Shown: piece after piece, positions 1 through 7,935 of the stretch | How positions within the stretch are numbered: the first letter of the stretch is position 1 | Layout: every line of letters starts with the position of its first letter | Assembly (NCBI GenBank): GCA_943788645.1 | Contig: CALSRC010000003.1 | Coordinates: 21,944 to 85,943, forward strand | Direction: 5' to 3' | Length of the DNA stretch: 64,000 nucleotides | Source: UA16 sp002292325 | Lineage (GTDB): Bacteria; Bacteroidota; Bacteroidia; Flavobacteriales_D; Sanyastnellaceae | Made by a program: the position numbers and the translations under genes | The notes under the pieces: generated by a model | The model's database searches: none | Told to the model about the DNA's origin: nothing | What the model saw: the letters and a program-made list of their open reading frames with translations, nothing else

Positions 1-198
1 CAAGTCCAAAGGCAATACGAACGAATTGTTGCGTGCTTCCGGTGTCCAATTTGATCGCACCTCCTCCAGTGCTTCTTTTTTCCGAGAGGACAGAATAACG
101 CGAGCTCCTTTTGTCGCCCATTGCGTTGCAGCAGCCTTGCCTATGCCACTGCTAGCTCCGGTGATCCAAACCGTTTCGTGCTTGCGGTCAGATGTCAA
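1..198 (-). CDS. Short-chain dehydrogenase/reductase, N-terminal part (cut by window edge)
   Basis: The minus strand encodes about 66 residues of an NAD(P)-dependent SDR oxidoreductase before the window ends. The first residues form the first beta strand and the glycine-rich cofactor loop TGASSGIGKA, followed by an SSRK segment typical of NADP-preferring members and a strand ending LPLDL. There is no in-frame ATG. The best start is a TTG at 198, which overlaps the end of gyrB by 11 bases and implies translational coupling. The catalytic Ser-Tyr-Lys part lies outside the window, so the substrate cannot be guessed. The family call is secure; the start is less so. Confidence 0.8.
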   Translation of the reverse strand, partial: MTSDRKHETVWITGASSGIGKAAATQWATKGARVILSSRKKEALEEVRSNWTPEARNNSFVLPLDL

Positions 199-2185
199 TG
201 TTCGCGTATTTCGCGTTTTCTTCGATGAACGCACGACGCGGAGGTACTTCATCGCCCATCAACATTGAGAATACGTGATCGGAAGCCGCCGCATTTTCAA
301 TGGTGACTTGTCTTAACGTACGATTCTCGGGATTCAATGTTGTATCCCACAGCTGCTCCGCATTCATTTCCCCGAGTCCCTTGTAGCGCTGAATCCCAAT
401 GCCTGAATCACTTCCTGATCCTGATTTGAATTGTTCGATCAATCGGTCTCGCTCGTTATCATCCCAAGCATAAACTTGCCGTGACCCCTTCTTGACTAAG
501 TACAGAGGAGGGGTGGCGATGTAGATGTACCCATTCTCAATCAATTCCTTCATGTGGCGGAAGAAGAACGTAAGAATTAAAGTTTCGATGTGGCTACCGT
601 CTACATCCGCGTCACACATGATCACGATTTTATGGTATCGTAGCTTGGTCATGTTCAAAGCCCGTTCGTCCTCTTCAGTGCCAAGGGACACGCCCAAAGC
701 AGTATAAATGTTTTTGATCTCCTCGTTCTCGAAAATCTTGTGGTGCATCGCCTTTTCGACATTCAAGATTTTACCACGGAGTGGCATGATTGCTTGATTG
801 TTTCGATCTCGGCCTTGTTTCGCCGTTCCACCTGCTGAATCTCCCTCCACAAGGAATAATTCACACAGCGAAGGGTCCTTTTCAGCACAGTCAGCCAGCT
901 TGCCCGGCAAACCTGAACCGCTCATAACGGTTTTACGTTGGACCATCTCACGAGCTTTCCGTGCAGCGTGTCGGGCTTGTGCTGCAAGTATTACTTTGCT
1001 CACGATGGTTTTGGCATCACCTGGGTGCTCTTCCAGATAATCTTGAAGCATGTCCGATACAGCTTGGCTCACAGGCGCGCTCACCTCGGCGTTGCCGAGT
1101 TTCGTTTTCGTTTGCCCTTGAAATTGAGGTTCTGCGACCTTGACACTCACAACAGCGGTCAACCCTTCTCGAAAGTCATCTGCGGAGATGTCGAACTTGA
1201 GCTTGTCCAACATGCCGCTGGCTTCCGCGTATTTTTTCAACGTCAATGTCAATCCCCGACGGAATCCGGTCAGGTGGGTACCCCCTTCGTACGTATTGAT
1301 GTTGTTGACATACGAAAACAGGTTTTCCGAAAACGAAGTATTGTATGTCATGGCCACTTCTACCGGCACGCCATTGCGCTCGCCGCTGACGTGAATGACC
1401 TCAGAAACGAGTGGTTCTCTGTTCGAGTCCAAGTAGGTCACAAAATCTTTGAGTCCTTCTTCAGAAAAGAAGGTTTCACTGAGGAACCCTTGGTCTTTTC
1501 CTTCATCATCCTCAACGGTATGGCGCTCATCCGTCAGGGAGAGTGTTAATCCTTGGTTTAGGAAGGCCAATTCTCTCATGCGATCCGCGAGTGTATCGTA
1601 GGAGTAGATGAGTGTTTCAAAGATTTGTTCGTCGGGTTGAAACTCGACTGTGGTTCCATTGCTTTTGGAGGTTCCGATCTCACGCACGGCATAGGATTCC
1701 TTGCCTCGGCAATATTCCTGCTCGTAGACCTTGCCATCGCGATGCACCTCGGCCCTTAGCAGGCTTGAGAGTGCGTTGACGCATGAAACGCCTACACCGT
1801 GCAATCCTCCAGAAACCTTGTAGCTGTCTTTGTCAAACTTTCCACCAGCGCCAATCTTCGTCATGACGACCTGCAATGCCGATACGCCTTCCTTTTCATG
1901 AAGGTCCACAGGAATGCCCCGTCCGTTGTCTATGACCCGGATGCCATTGGATTCGGTTATTGTCACATGAATGGTGTCGCAGTGCCCTGCAAGCGCTTCA
2001 TCGATGGAATTGTCAACCACCTCGTAGACCAGGTGATGCAATCCTCGAACGCCTACATCTCCAATGTACATTGAAGGTCGCATGCGCACGTGCTCCATGC
2101 CCTCCAAGGCTTGGATATTGCTCGCGTCATACAGATTGTTGCCAGTTGGCTTCTTTACGTCCTCGTTCTGATTTTCTTCCGCCAT
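188..2185 (-). CDS. gyrB: DNA gyrase subunit B
   Basis: ATPase subunit of the type II topoisomerase that introduces negative supercoils, working with GyrA. The protein has 665 residues. In order it shows the GHKL ATPase motifs (VDNSIDEA near residue 58, DNGRGIPV near 88, GLHGVGVSCVNAL near 127), the transducer domain, the TOPRIM motifs EGDSAGG near 447 and DADVDGSHI near 526, and the C-terminal RYKGLGEMN segment. It lacks the extra domain of about 165 residues seen in E. coli GyrB, as is normal in Bacteroidota. TopoIV ParE is the alternative, but the length and the GEMN-type C terminus favour GyrB. The start ATG at 2185 gives MAEEN. The gene overlaps the SDR downstream. A TATTTTTA element about 60 bases upstream may be the promoter. 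Confidence 0.96.
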   Translation of the reverse strand: MAEENQNEDVKKPTGNNLYDASNIQALEGMEHVRMRPSMYIGDVGVRGLHHLVYEVVDNSIDEALAGHCDTIHVTITESNGIRVIDNGRGIPVDLHEKEGVSALQVVMTKIGAGGKFDKDSYKVSGGLHGVGVSCVNALSSLLRAEVHRDGKVYEQEYCRGKESYAVREIGTSKSNGTTVEFQPDEQIFETLIYSYDTLADRMRELAFLNQGLTLSLTDERHTVEDDEGKDQGFLSETFFSEEGLKDFVTYLDSNREPLVSEVIHVSGERNGVPVEVAMTYNTSFSENLFSYVNNINTYEGGTHLTGFRRGLTLTLKKYAEASGMLDKLKFDISADDFREGLTAVVSVKVAEPQFQGQTKTKLGNAEVSAPVSQAVSDMLQDYLEEHPGDAKTIVSKVILAAQARHAARKAREMVQRKTVMSGSGLPGKLADCAEKDPSLCELFLVEGDSAGGTAKQGRDRNNQAIMPLRGKILNVEKAMHHKIFENEEIKNIYTALGVSLGTEEDERALNMTKLRYHKIVIMCDADVDGSHIETLILTFFFRHMKELIENGYIYIATPPLYLVKKGSRQVYAWDDNERDRLIEQFKSGSGSDSGIGIQRYKGLGEMNAEQLWDTTLNPENRTLRQVTIENAAASDHVFSMLMGDEVPPRRAFIEENAKYANIDI

Positions 2186-2271
2186 GTTTCGCGTCTTTCA
2201 AGTTGGTCCAAGTCAATGCTTGGTATAATCCTTAAAAATACGTGAAACATCCGTAATTGCTGATGGTTCAG

Positions 2272-2310
2272 CCCGTTTAATGTGGGCAGTTTTCCACAAG
2301 ATTTAACGGG
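2272..2310. other. Nested inverted repeat with a DnaA-box-like core between two genes
   Basis: Between the stop of the barrel gene and the gyrB promoter lies a two-level inverted repeat. Outer arms are CCCGTTTAA (2272-2280) and TTTAACGGG (2302-2310); inner arms are TGTGG (2281-2285) and CCACA (2294-2298). The inner right arm lies in TTTTCCACA (2290-2298), which fits the general DnaA-box pattern TTWTNCACA. TTTCTCACA at 2311-2319 is one base off that pattern. No T-tract follows, so it is a weak candidate for an intrinsic terminator. It may be a hairpin ending the barrel mRNA, or a protein-binding site near gyrB. Confidence 0.35.
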
Positions 2311-2334
2311 TTTCTCACAAGCGGTGATTCGGAT

Positions 2335-4107
2335 TTAAAACGCGTAACTGAATCCGAGTTGGAATCGGATTCCTTGGGCGTTGTAGCCCGCATAGAGGGG
2401 GTTGGCTCGGTTTAAGAGGTTTCGCCCGGAAATCCATCCGCTCAAGCGCGCGTTGTAGAGGTAATCGATGCGCATATCCCATTGAAGAAAATCTTCCATG
2501 GTATAAGCATAGCCCCATGTTGCGGCAGTTGACGTTTCGATGACTTCCGGAGCCGTTGCGTCCAAGGTTCCTGCTTGCAGCGCATTTCTTCCAGTCTGAA
2601 GGTTCAGATCCGATTGAACGCGTAGTTTATCCTTCATGGTATGCTGCAACGACGCACTGAATTCGAACTGAGGAAGATTCCACGCGTTGAGTTCATTGAA
2701 AGTGGAATCGCGAAGCGTATACGTATGCTGTTGTATTCTTCCCATGAATTCAGTGGATTTCCCCAATTTCCAAGTGGCATTTGCTTGGAGTGTTGTGATG
2801 GATAGATCTTGGTACAACGGCCTGAAATATTCGCCGTTACCCGTTTGTATATCTGGGACCAAGAATAAATGCTGATTGCGGCGATGGTGTTCAGCGCTTA
2901 GGTGAAATGCAATGGCGGATGTAATGGACCCGCGCATTCCCATTTGAGCATGCAATGTTTCATAGGTATTTTTCCAAGTTGAAGCAGAGTCTAACCGCGA
3001 GGGAGATGGGACAAAAGAATTTTCTTGCAACACAGTCTCATAGCGATTCTGGTCAATGCCTCCTCCGAGTTTGACATAAGGAACGAACAGATTTTGGAGA
3101 AGACCGACCGAAGCTTGCAGTTCAGGTATGACTAGAAAGGGTTGGTTGCCTTGTGCATCCACCCAGACACCCAATCCAAATGAGGTGTGCAGTTGCTTGA
3201 AATCTTTTTGTGCTAAGGCATGCAAATCGATAACGGCCTGCTTCTGTGGTGGTAAGATGTACCCTTCCTCATTCTGATTGAGCCGATCGATGTTGGTGTG
3301 TAAATCAAGAGACACAGGGGTGTTTTCTATGGATCCTTGTAAACGGACACGGGCATCGAGGTTCTTCTCTTGGACCCCTTGGTTGTTCCAGAAATAACCA
3401 TAATCAAGGATGGATTGGTACCCCCATTTTGAGCTGCCTTGATCTTGGCTTCCAAATTCAAGTTGCGTGTGCAAGGCATTTAAAAATACGGAATCCGCTT
3501 TGCCAAATTCAACGGAGTCGAGTAAATCAAATCCTTCGGATCGACCGTAATAGCTGATGCGATTTCGTTCATACGTTGCATGGGTACTGAGGTAGGTTTT
3601 TTTGAAGAACCTTTTGTACCACCCCGTCCATTCGTTGTTGCTAAATTGCTGGGGGATGGGCGTCGATTCGGACAGCCCAATGAATCCATCTCGTGTTGAT
3701 CGGTGGCTAAACTCTGTGCCCCAGGTCTGATTTCTCGACCTCAAATCGGTATAGCTCATCATGAGAGAGGGGCTTAAATAATTACCCATACCGATTTCCG
3801 TGAATCCCCGATAGAGAAGGGGTAGAGGTTCGTCTACTTTGAGTCGTTTCGGACGTTCTCGTTCCCAAAGAGGTCGAACGTTCTTGCGATTGGGCAAGAC
3901 GCTGTATGAAAAGTTTGGTTTGGACTGGGAAATCACTGCAGGTTGAGGCCAGTGCATTTCCTTATGCGCATCCCGAAGTAAAACTTCACGGTCACCTGTA
4001 AAAGTCACGTTCAGGCCCAAGGTGTCCAATGGTGTGGTGGTTGCCAAAACACTGCACGGAAGTGCCAATAGGATTATAAGTTTAGTCCAGTGATAAGGAA
4101 TCATCAT
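2335..4107 (-). CDS. Outer-membrane beta-barrel protein (TonB-receptor-barrel-like, no plug seen)
   Basis: The 590-residue protein begins with a signal peptide (hydrophobic LIILLALPCSVLA, cleavage near residue 22). It then consists of alternating hydrophobic/polar strands rich in aromatic residues and ends in FSYAF, with the terminal Phe typical of outer-membrane barrels. Near the C terminus, GRNLLNRANPLYAGYNAQG resembles the last strands of TonB-dependent receptor barrels, but I see no TonB box or plug domain. The start codon overlaps the stop of the upstream TPR gene by 4 bases (ATGA), so the two are translationally coupled and probably work together in the envelope. The ligand is unknown. 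Confidence 0.72.
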   Translation of the reverse strand: MMIPYHWTKLIILLALPCSVLATTTPLDTLGLNVTFTGDREVLLRDAHKEMHWPQPAVISQSKPNFSYSVLPNRKNVRPLWERERPKRLKVDEPLPLLYRGFTEIGMGNYLSPSLMMSYTDLRSRNQTWGTEFSHRSTRDGFIGLSESTPIPQQFSNNEWTGWYKRFFKKTYLSTHATYERNRISYYGRSEGFDLLDSVEFGKADSVFLNALHTQLEFGSQDQGSSKWGYQSILDYGYFWNNQGVQEKNLDARVRLQGSIENTPVSLDLHTNIDRLNQNEEGYILPPQKQAVIDLHALAQKDFKQLHTSFGLGVWVDAQGNQPFLVIPELQASVGLLQNLFVPYVKLGGGIDQNRYETVLQENSFVPSPSRLDSASTWKNTYETLHAQMGMRGSITSAIAFHLSAEHHRRNQHLFLVPDIQTGNGEYFRPLYQDLSITTLQANATWKLGKSTEFMGRIQQHTYTLRDSTFNELNAWNLPQFEFSASLQHTMKDKLRVQSDLNLQTGRNALQAGTLDATAPEVIETSTAATWGYAYTMEDFLQWDMRIDYLYNARLSGWISGRNLLNRANPLYAGYNAQGIRFQLGFSYAF

Positions 4108-7100
4108 TCGGTGATTTCAAGGGTGGATGATACGGTGTCTTGTGCGGCTGAAGCCTCAGTGCCTGCGGGGTTGAGTTCTTCGAGTTCAAGACGGTCGACT
4201 TCGATGAGTTTACTTTTTGCCTGTTCTCGAATGGATTCGTTTTCTACAAATTCCAAGATGCTTTCAGCTGTAGCTCTCGCTTGAAACCAATCTTTTTGTG
4301 CGATGTAGGTGTCTACGAGGAGCAGGAACGCTCGGTGCTTCCAACTGTCGTAATTGGCAAAGGCCGATATGAATGCAAAGATGGCGGATTCGGTTTCAGT
4401 GAAGTTTCCTGCTTTAAACTCCATTTTGCAGAGCAAGAACTGGCATTCTGCACCACGGGTTCCCCCCAATGCACCGACGGCTTCTAAATCTGGACGGGCA
4501 AGATCGTATTGACCACGGTCATGGTAAATTTTTGCTCGCCAGTATTGCGCAGTTCTTTGGATGTCAGTCGGTGTATTGGAGTTGCTGATAACCTGATTGG
4601 CATAAGTCAAGGCTAGTTCGGGCTCTTCCAATAAGTAATGGCATCGCATGAGACCTATCCGAGCTTCCAATACGTTTTCTTGCAATATGCTCGTGCTTTC
4701 GAGGGTCTTATAATGCAGTTTAGCTCCAGCCAGATCTTGGCTGTTCCATGCAATTGTTGCCGCACCAAGGGCCGCTGGCTCGGTGTAATCATTTACAGGT
4801 TCCGCGAGGACCGTCTCAAACGCCTGCCGAGCCATTTCAAATTGCTCTTCATCGTATGCACAATTTCCGAGAAAGAAATGAGCTTCGACTCCGTAAGCTC
4901 CTGGTGTATAGTCGTTGATGTATTCGGTAAGTCGAAGAATGGCTTTCTCACAATTGCGCTCAAGAGCCGCTTCTCTGGCCGCATTGAATAAACGCTCTTC
5001 AATTTCATCGGTATTGAGGCCGACAGCAGGCGGTAGATCGCTCAGAAGCCCTTGGTCAATCAAAACAGGCTCAACGATGTTGTACGCATCGCTTGCAATG
5101 GGATCATTGCCATATTCATTCCGAATCAAATCCCACAAGCGCATGACTTCATCCGGTTGATTGTTTTTCATGGCAATCAGGCACAAATCAACCAGTGCAT
5201 TTTTGCTTTTAAGCGCCTCGGGAAATTCCGACCTTAACCGGTTGAGGTGCTCCTCTGCGGCAACCAATTCACCCAATTCAATTTCTGCCCTCCCAATGGA
5301 ATACAAGGCTTCGGGGAGATAAGTCGTTGGCGTTTGCGTAGCGATCAGGCTCCTGAGTTCATCTATTTGCTTCTGAGGCAGATTGAGCGTGCCGAAACAT
5401 TCTGCGCGCTGGAATCGGGCATACGCTTCATCCTCCTTGCTCGCAGCGATAACCTCTCCATAGTAACGTGCTGCAGGTTCGAACTCTTTGTTGACATAAT
5501 AGCAGTCTGCAACACGGAGCTTGGCGTCGGCGTATTTACCGGAATCGACATTTTTGGCAGCTTTGAGATATCCACGGAATGCACTCAGTGCATCCAGGTG
5601 GAGTCCGCGTTTAAACAAAGCGTATCCTCGAGCGTACATCCCATTGGTGTACTTGCTGCTATTGAACGCACCGGGTGCCGACTGGAATGCGGCGTAATGT
5701 GCTGTTGCCACTACATAATCTTGGGTCAAATAACTCGCCTCTCCTTGCCAAAAATAAGATTCTGCAGCCAATACCTGGTCGTAGGGATACGTTCGTGCCG
5801 ATTCAAAATATGCATGGCAATCGTCGTATTGCGCTGAACGAAAAAGCTCAACGCCTCGGTTGAAGGAAACCAATTGGTACGCTTTTTTTACATTCGGTGT
5901 TTTTGCGCTTATTTGCTCCAAAGCCGCCAATGCGCGATCGTAGTTTTTGGATGACATATACACTTCGAGCAAGAAGCCGTAGGCCTCGTCGTTGCGCCTT
6001 GAATTGGGGTATTCAGCTAAATACCTTTCAATTGCCACGACGGCATCATCAAATGGATTGAAGGTCAATTCATAAGCAAGTTTGGCATAACTGAAGAGGG
6101 CATCTTCCTGAACATCCGCATCATCGTCTAATTCAGATGCTTTTTTGAATGATGTTTTCGCCTTGTTCTTTTCATCCAAGGCCAAATAACACGCTGCAGT
6201 GTGATAATGAGCCAATTGAGTCATATCGTCCACATTGCGCACGACCAATGCGAAGCAGGTTAAAGCTTTAAGGAACGCCTCGGCTTGGTAATAGGTGTAC
6301 CCCATTTGATAGGAGAATTCCCGGGTTCGGCCGGCTCCTCTGGCTTCGTGGTAGGCTTCTTCCAGATAGGGCAAGGCCGCTTGAAAATCTTGCTTCCGGT
6401 ACAAGGCGTCACCCACCAGACGTGAGATGTCAGCTCGCTGGGAGTCCTTCATTTTGATTGCATCCGAAAAGACCACCGGAGCATAGTCAATTAAGCGATC
6501 GTATTGCTCTGTTTCGTGCAGAAGTTGCGCAATGTAAATGGGCACGACGTTTTTTAAGGCAGCATCCTCAGCGAGGGACAGAAACCCTTCCAAGGCCACT
6601 TGAGGCTGGCCTTTGATGTACGATATGTGACTAAAATAATAGCGTGCCGGTTCACGGAACATGCTAGAAGCCTCCTTGGCTTCCATGACCGCGAACAAAT
6701 CCAAGCGAGCCTCGTCGTATGCTTCCAATTCAAAATATGCGTGTCCTCGTTTGAACTGCCATTCTATTTTTTGAGTCGGTTTCATTCTCAAGGTGTTCAA
6801 TCCATCAAAGGCCGCAGCTGCATCCTTCCAATCTCTTTTGCGGTACAGGAAGTTGGCATAGTCCCATTGAGCTTCTCGGCAAAGAGGGTGTTCTGGATAC
6901 CGCTCTAAAAAGCGCTCAACGCGTTGTTCAGCATCCCGATGCTGCAATTGAATCGCGCATGAAGCAGCCCGGTATTCAGCTAAAGCCAGTTGAGAAACCG
7001 GAGCATCTTGATGGTGATTGCGCCATTCATCGTAATGATGTTGCGCAGCGCTGAGCTTGTTGTGTTCCCAATGGTGGTTGGCACGTTCCCAATCTGAAGG

Positions 7101-7184
7101 ATAAGCGGGCTGGCTCATCCCAAGTAACGGCAACAAGTGAACGCATGCTACAGCGGTCAGGAGGGCGTGGAATTTTCGTTTCAT
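4104..7184 (-). CDS. Secreted tetratricopeptide-repeat protein, 1026 residues
   Basis: The N terminus (MKRKFHALLTAVACVHLLPLLG, then MSQ) is a signal peptide, so the protein is periplasmic or outer-membrane attached. Almost the whole length is made of TPR/Sel1-like helical hairpins, with recurring A..Y....Y..A spacing such as AQWDYANFLYRKRDWKDAAAAF. It resembles the long BamD-like or YfgC-like TPR proteins that Bacteroidota pair with an outer-membrane barrel. The C-terminal tail (after about residue 995) is acidic and low in complexity. It overlaps the downstream barrel gene by 4 bases, so assembly or scaffolding of that barrel is a plausible role; this is inferred from context only. The leader upstream is highly structured (see 7185-7260). 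Confidence 0.78.
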   Translation of the reverse strand: MKRKFHALLTAVACVHLLPLLGMSQPAYPSDWERANHHWEHNKLSAAQHHYDEWRNHHQDAPVSQLALAEYRAASCAIQLQHRDAEQRVERFLERYPEHPLCREAQWDYANFLYRKRDWKDAAAAFDGLNTLRMKPTQKIEWQFKRGHAYFELEAYDEARLDLFAVMEAKEASSMFREPARYYFSHISYIKGQPQVALEGFLSLAEDAALKNVVPIYIAQLLHETEQYDRLIDYAPVVFSDAIKMKDSQRADISRLVGDALYRKQDFQAALPYLEEAYHEARGAGRTREFSYQMGYTYYQAEAFLKALTCFALVVRNVDDMTQLAHYHTAACYLALDEKNKAKTSFKKASELDDDADVQEDALFSYAKLAYELTFNPFDDAVVAIERYLAEYPNSRRNDEAYGFLLEVYMSSKNYDRALAALEQISAKTPNVKKAYQLVSFNRGVELFRSAQYDDCHAYFESARTYPYDQVLAAESYFWQGEASYLTQDYVVATAHYAAFQSAPGAFNSSKYTNGMYARGYALFKRGLHLDALSAFRGYLKAAKNVDSGKYADAKLRVADCYYVNKEFEPAARYYGEVIAASKEDEAYARFQRAECFGTLNLPQKQIDELRSLIATQTPTTYLPEALYSIGRAEIELGELVAAEEHLNRLRSEFPEALKSKNALVDLCLIAMKNNQPDEVMRLWDLIRNEYGNDPIASDAYNIVEPVLIDQGLLSDLPPAVGLNTDEIEERLFNAAREAALERNCEKAILRLTEYINDYTPGAYGVEAHFFLGNCAYDEEQFEMARQAFETVLAEPVNDYTEPAALGAATIAWNSQDLAGAKLHYKTLESTSILQENVLEARIGLMRCHYLLEEPELALTYANQVISNSNTPTDIQRTAQYWRAKIYHDRGQYDLARPDLEAVGALGGTRGAECQFLLCKMEFKAGNFTETESAIFAFISAFANYDSWKHRAFLLLVDTYIAQKDWFQARATAESILEFVENESIREQAKSKLIEVDRLELEELNPAGTEASAAQDTVSSTLEITE

Positions 7185-7260
7185 GAACTTCAGAAGTCTT
7201 ACCTACCGAAGGTACCGAGCAAGGCCTCCTTCGTTAGATCAGGTTGGTGAAGTTCTCAAC
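7185..7260 (-). promoter_or_regulatory. Structured 5' leader with a TPP-riboswitch-like partial motif
   Basis: In mRNA sense, GAACUUCA (7255-7248) is perfectly complementary to UGAAGUUC (7192-7185), which ends directly at the AUG at 7184. This makes an 8-bp helix that would bury the start region. Inside it, ACCUUCGGUAGGU (7213-7201) can form further pairs. The stretch UUGAGA (7259-7254), then ACCUGAUCU (7244-7236), then CGAAGG (7233-7228) looks like the CUGAGA / ACCUGAUC / GCGNAGGG landmarks of the thiamin-pyrophosphate aptamer. However, the P4/P5 segment with UAAU is missing. It is therefore a degenerate aptamer, an unrelated regulatory hairpin, or chance. Confidence 0.35.
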
Positions 7261-7345
7261 GCACTGCTGTGCCTTTTTCTGCAGTCTTTTTTCACAAAAA
7301 ATTTCATGGACTTAATCAGGCGATGACGGCAGGATAGAATCAGGC

Positions 7346-7891
7346 TTATTCCCCGTCACCGGCCATGGGTGCTCCAGAAGGAACGTCAGCGATCATGACA
7401 CCTGCGGCTTCAAACGCCAATTCGAATACAGGTTCTGTGACGGCTTGGATTTCTGCTTGAGTTGCTCCTGCATCTTCGAGCAAATGCATCTGCATTTCCA
7501 CAGAAACGGTGTCATAGTATGCTTCTCCTGAGAAGTAGGCCGTTTTGCCTTGCAGGCTGTCTTTGGGAACGAAAAATGCGTGATCTTTCATGAAGACCAT
7601 AACGGTATCATTGTATGGTCCCTTCACACTCATCCAGCATCCCATGGTCATGCAACTTTGGACGATTTCTGCTTCAAAAAGGCCCTCCGCAGTTCCTGTT
7701 TGTTCGAGATTGCTTGCCACAGATTCCATGGGAGTTGGGCTGGTGTATTCACGAATGGAATCTCCGTAATAGGACCATTTCGCGGACTCTGACTGGGCAG
7801 ATTCTGCTTCAGATGTTTTGGAATTGGATTGGCAGGCGGCCAAAGCCAAAAGCGAGAAAAGGCAAGTGCAGAGGATTGTGGTGTGCTTCAT
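7346..7891 (-). CDS. DUF4920-type lipoprotein
   Basis: 181 residues. The N terminus MKHTTILCTCLFSLLALAAC ends in a lipobox (LAAC, Cys20), so it is an exported lipoprotein. After a Ser/Ala-rich linker the mature domain carries SCMTMGCWM, a VKGPYNDTVMVFMKDHAFFVPKD strand pair and HLLEDAG, the pattern I associate with DUF4920 proteins of Bacteroidota. The conserved Cys pair and the Met/His content suggest metal or redox chemistry, but no function is established to my knowledge. It lies 44 bases downstream of the PorE-like gene on the same strand and is probably cotranscribed with it. Confidence 0.72.
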   Translation of the reverse strand: MKHTTILCTCLFSLLALAACQSNSKTSEAESAQSESAKWSYYGDSIREYTSPTPMESVASNLEQTGTAEGLFEAEIVQSCMTMGCWMSVKGPYNDTVMVFMKDHAFFVPKDSLQGKTAYFSGEAYYDTVSVEMQMHLLEDAGATQAEIQAVTEPVFELAFEAAGVMIADVPSGAPMAGDGE

Positions 7892-7935
7892 GAGGTAAAT
7901 TTCGATGTTCAGTGACAGAATCAGAAGGTGGTTGT

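Noticed and set aside
938..1549. Open frame of 203 codons antisense to gyrB
   Set aside because: No family resemblance, and it lies wholly inside a conserved gene in the opposite direction.
5247..5837. Open frame of 196 codons antisense to the TPR gene
   Set aside because: Cys-rich, low-conservation product typical of an antisense shadow; the TPR frame is clear.
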